In this document: one piece after another, positions 6,385 through 9,320 of the stretch
Numbering within the stretch: the first letter of the stretch is position 1
Layout: every line of letters starts with the position of its first letter
From: Promethearchaeia archaeon
Lineage (GTDB): Archaea > Asgardarchaeota > Lokiarchaeia > Sigyniarchaeales > SOKP01
Assembly: GCA_029856295.1 (NCBI GenBank)
Contig: JAHQWS010000051.1
Coordinates: 1-9,320, forward strand
Reading direction: 5' to 3'
Length of the DNA: 9,320 nt
Notes under the pieces: generated by a model
Seen by the model: the letters and a program-made list of their open reading frames with translations, nothing else
Databases searched by the model: none
Told to the model about the DNA's origin: nothing
Translations under genes and position numbers: made by a program

Positions 6385-6564
6385 GCTCGGGTAAAAAAAG
6401 AGAAAGACAAATAGATATAAATACTTTCATATCGTAACTCTCAAATATCTATAAAAAAAATTATTCCAATTACAAAACCAATTAAAAAGTAGTAACATTT
6501 CCTTAATGATGATGCGGGGTAGATAAGTATTATAAAAACAATATCAGGTATGGAGGGAGAGAAT

Positions 6565-6879
6565 ATGGCTTTATTATATGGTTATTGTCGTTATTGTGGA
6601 GCAGAGCTCGCCTGGAAAGGAAAGAAAACCTGGAAAAGAAAACGAGTTGTACATATAAATATTTGCCAAGAGCCATCTATTACCTATTTTTGTAATCGGG
6701 ATTGTAAATTAAATTGGATTTTTAAGAGGCCCGATTTGAAGCTTGAGAACGATATCAACGTTAATTGGGTTAAAGATGAAGTAAAATCTACTTTTGATAC
6801 GGCAATGATTGAGGATAACACAGACGACTTAGAGAAGTATCTAGAAGATAACAATTTAAGGATACTTAGGGAAGCTTGA
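6565..6879 (+). CDS. Small zinc-finger (treble-clef/TRASH-like) protein, unknown function
   Basis: A 104-residue protein. CRYCG (Cys8, Cys11) is followed by a basic stretch GKKTWKRKR (19-27), Cys34 and then YFCNRDCKLNW with Cys43 and Cys47. The CxxC...FCxxxCk arrangement resembles small treble-clef or TRASH/MYM-like zinc fingers, so metal binding is likely. The C-terminal half (58-104) is acidic and probably helical, ending LEKYLEDNNLRILREA. The ATG at 6565 is chosen because GGAGG at 6552-6556 lies eight bases upstream; an ATG at 6550 overlaps that site. The second member of the family ends at 157. The TTG of the following transporter relic overlaps this stop by four bases. A basic finger with an acidic tail suits a nucleic-acid or protein adaptor, but no function is known to me. 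Confidence 0.82.
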   Translation: MALLYGYCRYCGAELAWKGKKTWKRKRVVHINICQEPSITYFCNRDCKLNWIFKRPDLKLENDINVNWVKDEVKSTFDTAMIEDNTDDLEKYLEDNNLRILREA

Positions 6880-7157
6880 ATAATGGAAATAACGAGAAGT
6901 TAAACACTGTCGTAGTATTTATCGCGATTGCGCTTGTTTTTAATAGCGTAGTGTGGGCGATTTTTGATCCGGTTGGTCCATCTGAAAAGACTATATTTGG
7001 CTTAAGAAGCTTGATGATGATTTTTCCCGCGATTTTCCTGATAATTGGATTGAATTCAATGCGATTTTACCCGTTAACAAAAGAAATGTACGAAGAATTG
7101 ACAAAAGAAGTAATTAAATTACACGAATCGAAGAAAGAGAAGGTTTTAAGTAAATAA
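6876..7157 (+). pseudogene. Relic of a GPH transporter: last two membrane helices
   Basis: The frame reads from TTG 6876, overlapping the zinc-finger stop as TTGA, for 93 residues. From about residue 12 it aligns with one gap to the C-terminal 80 residues of the symporter at 4834-6249: VVVFIAIALVF against VIVILLIGIVF, FGLRSLMMIFPA against WGLRILMGLVPA, and RFYPL against CFYPI, with roughly 40% identity over 56 positions. Ten helices and both GPH signatures are absent, so it cannot be a transporter. It is therefore a truncated paralogue, on the opposite strand to the intact gene. The frame is undamaged and its hydrophobic segments are kept. A spare two-helix microprotein translated by coupling to the zinc-finger gene is possible, but the start context is poor (AGGGA only three bases before TTG). 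Confidence 0.7.
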
Positions 7158-7174
7158 ATAAAAATTAACTAATA

Positions 7175-7193
7175 TTTTTTTTTTGATTTTTTC
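7175..7193 (+). terminator. T-run terminator after the zinc-finger/relic unit
   Basis: Ten T at 7175-7184, then GA and six more T, begin 17 bases after the stop at 7157. They would end the transcript carrying the zinc-finger gene and the transporter relic and separate it from the cold-shock gene. Confidence 0.5.
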
Positions 7194-7219
7194 TTAGTAA
7201 ATAAATGGAGATTTTGCAC

Positions 7220-7264
7220 ATGGCAACACAAACCTTATTACAAATGGATCATTTAAAATCTTAA
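7220..7264 (+). CDS. Possible 14-residue leader ORF ahead of the cold-shock gene
   Basis: ATG 7220 opens MATQTLLQMDHLKS and stops at 7264, 47 bases before the cold-shock start. GGAG lies nine bases upstream of the ATG. An ORF this short arises easily by chance; it is listed because it has a reasonable ribosome binding site and lies in a probable leader. No attenuator-like hairpin is seen. Confidence 0.15.
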   Translation: MATQTLLQMDHLKS

Positions 7265-7311
7265 TGGTACAATTTTGATTACCGTATCAGATGTAGAAAA
7301 AGGTTTTAAAA

Positions 7312-7563
7312 ATGGTAGAAGGCACCGTAAAGTGGTTTAATAATAAGAAAGGCTACGGTTTTATTTCCCCCACTGATGGCTCGGATGACGTATTTCTTCA
7401 TTTCTCTGCGATTGAAGCAGGGGAAGGCGAGTTTAAGACAGTCTATGAGGGAGATACTGTAGAATTTGACGTTAGCGAAGGGCAAAAAGGACCCCAAGCA
7501 AGCAATGTGGTGGTCACGAAAAAGGGACCTCGACAGAGTAGTTATGGCCGAAGATCTTATTAA
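7312..7563 (+). CDS. Cold-shock domain protein (CspA-like)
   Basis: An 83-residue single cold-shock domain, a five-stranded OB fold that binds single-stranded RNA and DNA and acts as an RNA chaperone. It opens GTVKWFNNKKGYGFI, with RNP1 (KGYGFI, 13-18) and RNP2 (VFLHF, 27-31), and continues with the usual acidic strand and KGPQASNV near the end. The core ends at about residue 70; a short tail rich in Arg, Ser and Tyr (RQSSYGRRSY) follows, longer than in 66-70-residue bacterial CspA proteins. AAGGT lies seven bases before the ATG. CSD proteins are universal in bacteria and patchy in archaea, so the gene may have been acquired from bacteria at some time. It stands first in a run of RNA-related genes, but each seems to have its own transcription signals. 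Confidence 0.95.
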   Translation: MVEGTVKWFNNKKGYGFISPTDGSDDVFLHFSAIEAGEGEFKTVYEGDTVEFDVSEGQKGPQASNVVVTKKGPRQSSYGRRSY

Positions 7564-7693
7564 TTATACTAAGAAATAATTAAAATAGAGAATTAGCAAC
7601 TTTAATAAAAGGAATTTTTAGAAGAATATTACTCATGTAAATAGGATTTTTGGCTTATTTTTCGTAGTTTTTATTACTTCTTTTAGATTCCCA

Positions 7694-7716
7694 TTTTTTT
7701 TTAATTATCTTTTTTT
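7694..7716 (+). terminator. T-run terminator between cold-shock and NYN genes
   Basis: Nine T (7694-7702) and seven T (7710-7716) lie about 130 bases after the cold-shock stop. They would separate the transcripts of the two genes. Nothing else recognisable lies in the 214 bases between the genes. Confidence 0.4.
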
Positions 7717-7777
7717 ATTATGTTTATTACCATTCAATCATTATTCTTCTTTTGAGATAAGGAGGTATGTTTCTTAA

Positions 7778-8275
7778 ATGGAGCGTATCATAATATTTAT
7801 AGATAATAGTAATATTTTCCAAGGCTTTCGGAAGTATAATATCAAGGCAGATTATGAGAAACTAAAAATTATTATAACCAAAGGGCGAAGATTACAGGAT
7901 ATCTTTTTGTATGAGGGCGTCGTGTATCCTATGAGTCCAGTGAAAAAAAAGTGGTATGAGGATTTAAGCGAGCATAGTGGATATTTCATTAAAGCGAGTT
8001 TTGATAAAATCGCGGCCAATGATGCCATTGAGAAGAAAATTGATATCCAAATCGCGATTGACATAGTTTCCCTTGCTTATGAAAATGCATATGATACGGC
8101 GATATTGGTATCAGGAGACGGGGATTTTGTACCTGTTGTTAAGAAAGTGAAAGAATTGGGTAAGAATGTAGAAGTATGGGCATTTAGATATTCGTTAGCA
8201 AATGCGCTAAAGGAAGAACTCGAGCCGGGAAATATTTACTATCTTGATGACACTTTAAGCAAAATAAAAATGTAG
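7778..8275 (+). CDS. NYN-domain protein (LabA/DUF88-like), putative ribonuclease
   Basis: A 165-residue protein made of one NYN domain, the PIN-like fold of LabA/DUF88 proteins. Acidic residues for metal-dependent cleavage are all present: Asp9 in IDNSNIF, Asp89 and Asp95 in KKIDIQIAIDIV, and Asp114/Asp116 in SGDGDFVP. This pattern predicts a metal-dependent RNase, though many relatives lack a tested substrate. It has no extra RNA-binding domain, membrane segment or LabA C-terminal extension. The start is well marked by AAGGAGGT at 7759-7766, the strongest ribosome binding site in the window, eleven bases before the ATG; an out-of-frame ATG at 7767 gives only eight codons. It lies downstream of the cold-shock gene and upstream of TrmO, all on one strand, suggesting but not proving a role in RNA turnover. 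I see no antitoxin partner. Confidence 0.88.
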   Translation: MERIIIFIDNSNIFQGFRKYNIKADYEKLKIIITKGRRLQDIFLYEGVVYPMSPVKKKWYEDLSEHSGYFIKASFDKIAANDAIEKKIDIQIAIDIVSLAYENAYDTAILVSGDGDFVPVVKKVKELGKNVEVWAFRYSLANALKEELEPGNIYYLDDTLSKIKM

Positions 8276-8353
8276 AATTAAAATATTTCATTTTAATTTT
8301 TAATCTCATTATTATAGTGTCCTAAAAGGTAAAATAAGGAAATTAGAATTTTA

Positions 8354-8449
8354 TGGACAGAGGACTATAGGCCTCAAGCAATTAATCTTGCTATTATAGG
8401 TTTCTTGATTTTTAATTCGGATATGTTTATAAGCTTTAGGGAAAAATGA
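8354..8449 (+). pseudogene. Possible coding relic, faintly Nudix-like
   Basis: In the 170-base gap before TrmO one frame is open from about 8330 to the TGA at 8447-8449. It includes WTEDYRPQAINLAIIGF and LIFNSDMFISFREK, with no start codon in front. The pattern YRP, hydrophobic strand, FN(S)D, hydrophobic, REK is reminiscent of the first strands of Nudix hydrolases, but the Nudix box is absent. It may be a decayed fragment or chance. The probable TATA box of the next gene lies inside it. Confidence 0.18.
8426..8433 (+). promoter_or_regulatory. TATA box of the TrmO gene
   Basis: TTTATAAG stands 63 bases before the chosen ATG at 8497. Transcription about 25 bases downstream would start near 8455, after the alternative ATG at 8446, supporting the shorter protein. 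Confidence 0.4.
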
Positions 8450-8496
8450 TGGGCATTAAAATAATAGGGCACCTAGTATTATATTTAGCGAGAGTC

Positions 8497-8940
8497 ATGA
8501 AAAAAATTGAACTTCAACCAATAGGAAGAATACACTCACCGCTTAAAACTCTCGGTGGTAATCCGGTTCAACCAAATTTTTCAGATGTTGAGGGGTCCAT
8601 CGAAGTCTTTGAGGAATTTGCGGAAGGGTTAAAAGACCTTGAGGGGTTCGAATATATAACCTGCATATCCTATTTTCACTTAGTAAGGACTCCTGTGCCA
8701 TTGCAATCTACAACTCATTGGGGTAATGTGAAGCATGGGATCTTCGCGATTCGTTCTCCTTGGCGGCCAAATCCAATAGGGGTTTCCATTCTGAAACTTC
8801 TGAGTATAAATAAAAATATACTGCGGGTTAAAAATCTCGATCTAATTGATCAAACACCCGTCTTAGATCTCAAGCCGTTTGTTCCTTCCTTTGATAATCG
8901 AGAAACAGAAAGGATTGGCTGGATGAATGGAAAACTTTAA
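8497..8940 (+). CDS. trmO: tRNA (N6-threonylcarbamoyladenosine37-N6)-methyltransferase, TrmO/TsaA family
   Basis: A 147-residue TrmO (TsaA, YaeB) domain protein. Members use S-adenosylmethionine to methylate N6-threonylcarbamoyladenosine at position 37 of ACY-decoding tRNAs. The family landmarks are in order: ELQPIGRIHSPL at the N-terminus, DLEGFEYITCISYFHL, the signature RSPWRPNPIGVS at residues 86-97, and DLIDQTPVLDLKPF at 115-128. This is the minimal beta-barrel domain; the extra C-terminal domain of E. coli TrmO is absent, as is common in archaea. The frame extends 17 codons further up to ATG 8446, but the family's conserved start and the TATA position favour ATG 8497. The ribosome binding site is weak (GAGAG). 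It probably forms its own transcript. The family name is secure; activity on a particular tRNA is by homology. Confidence 0.92.
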   Translation: MKKIELQPIGRIHSPLKTLGGNPVQPNFSDVEGSIEVFEEFAEGLKDLEGFEYITCISYFHLVRTPVPLQSTTHWGNVKHGIFAIRSPWRPNPIGVSILKLLSINKNILRVKNLDLIDQTPVLDLKPFVPSFDNRETERIGWMNGKL

Positions 8941-9050
8941 CGATTTTTAAAGACGTAATAGAAGTTATTTAATTGCGAATAATTCAAAATAATTAATTTA
9001 ATAATATGACTTGTGATTTTTATGTTGATATCTTCTAATAATTCTCTGGC

Positions 9051-9066
9051 AAAAAAAGGAAAAAAA
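9051..9066 (-). terminator. T-run terminator of the CPBP protease gene
   Basis: On the minus strand two runs of seven T (9060-9066 and 9051-9057) follow about 40 bases after the stop at 9106, fitting an archaeal oligo-T terminator. Confidence 0.45.
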
Positions 9067-9105
9067 GATAATTAAGCGTATTTATTACAAATAATTTACT
9101 CCGTA

Positions 9106-9318
9106 TTAGAGTGGACTCTCATTAATTTCCCTTGTAAGAGTTTTTGGATCGCAAAAATAGACGATTAGAATAGTGATGAGTATATTAAATATCGTTCTAT
9201 AAACCAATGCGAATCCCGATGGGTCTAAAAGTTGTCCGGTGAAATTAGCCATAAAGTGGAGGAGGATGGCCGTTAAAGTGCTGTTTTGATTGTTATTATA
9301 TACCCACGTAATCACTAT
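9106..9318 (-). CDS. CPBP-family (CAAX protease-like) membrane protein, C-terminal part
   Basis: The final 70 codons of a gene running off the right edge on the minus strand; no start is visible inside the window. The peptide begins IVITWVYNNNQNSTLTAIL and continues LLHFMANFTGQLL, which matches the third and fourth conserved regions of CPBP intramembrane metalloproteases (a Trp-Val-Tyr turn before the helix carrying His-x-x-x-Asn). A last hydrophobic helix (IFNILITILIVYF) and a short charged tail follow. The EExxxR motif with the catalytic glutamates must lie outside the window. Family members process prenylated proteins in eukaryotes and have varied, often unknown, roles in prokaryotes, including bacteriocin immunity. 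It is convergent with the TrmO gene, with a T-run between. Confidence 0.75.
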   Translation of the reverse strand: MVITWVYNNNQNSTLTAILLHFMANFTGQLLDPSGFALVYRTIFNILITILIVYFCDPKTLTREINESPL

Positions 9319-9320
9319 AG

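Noticed and set aside
6550..6564. Upstream ATG for the zinc-finger protein
   Set aside because: That ATG overlaps GGAGG, which is well placed for the ATG at 6565.
8446..8496. Seventeen-codon N-terminal extension of TrmO
   Set aside because: The conserved family start is at the inner Met, and the probable transcription start lies downstream of the outer ATG.
1..9320. Insertion sequence or prophage as the source of the duplications
   Set aside because: No transposase, integrase, terminal inverted repeats or target-site duplications were found around the zinc-finger copies or relics.

Overview
The window is AT-rich DNA with compact genes, GGAGG-type ribosome binding sites, TATA-like boxes about 25-50 bases ahead of several starts and T-runs after most genes. 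These traits, with a single-domain TrmO and a GPH sugar transporter next to a GH29 fucosidase, fit an archaeon best. An Asgard (Lokiarchaeia-like) origin is my guess. No rRNA or tRNA gene, or other clear phylogenetic marker, is present, so this is inference.

Layout, left to right. The window opens with the last 51 codons of a small zinc-finger gene (+), whose close paralogue lies at 6565-6879. Two minus-strand genes follow: an acyl-CoA dehydrogenase family flavoprotein (214-1956) and a small dimeric alpha/beta-barrel (ABM-like) protein (2222-2527). The 2528-3325 interval looks empty at first but holds a minus-strand chain of very short ORFs with overlaps and apparent frameshifts (2718-3204). 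Next comes a sugar block: a cytoplasmic GH29 alpha-L-fucosidase (3326-4792, +) convergent with a GPH-type sugar:cation symporter (4834-6249, -). Together they would import a fucosylated glycoside and cleave it inside the cell.

Between 6330 and 7160 lie the traces of a second, decayed sugar block. A short in-frame relic of a fucosidase (around 6352-6384) lies before the intact zinc-finger gene (6565-6879), and a relic of the last two membrane helices of a GPH transporter (6876-7157) begins on that gene's stop codon. All three are on the plus strand.

The right part is RNA-related and on the plus strand: a cold-shock domain protein (7312-7563), a NYN-domain putative ribonuclease (7778-8275) and a TrmO/TsaA tRNA-A37 methyltransferase (8497-8940). 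The window ends in the C-terminal part of a CPBP (CAAX-protease-like) membrane protein on the minus strand.

The most interesting signals are the zinc-finger pair, which differs almost only by amino-acid-changing substitutions; the relics of a second fucosidase/transporter block around one copy; and the unannotated chain of tiny minus-strand ORFs with a nine-A slip site.
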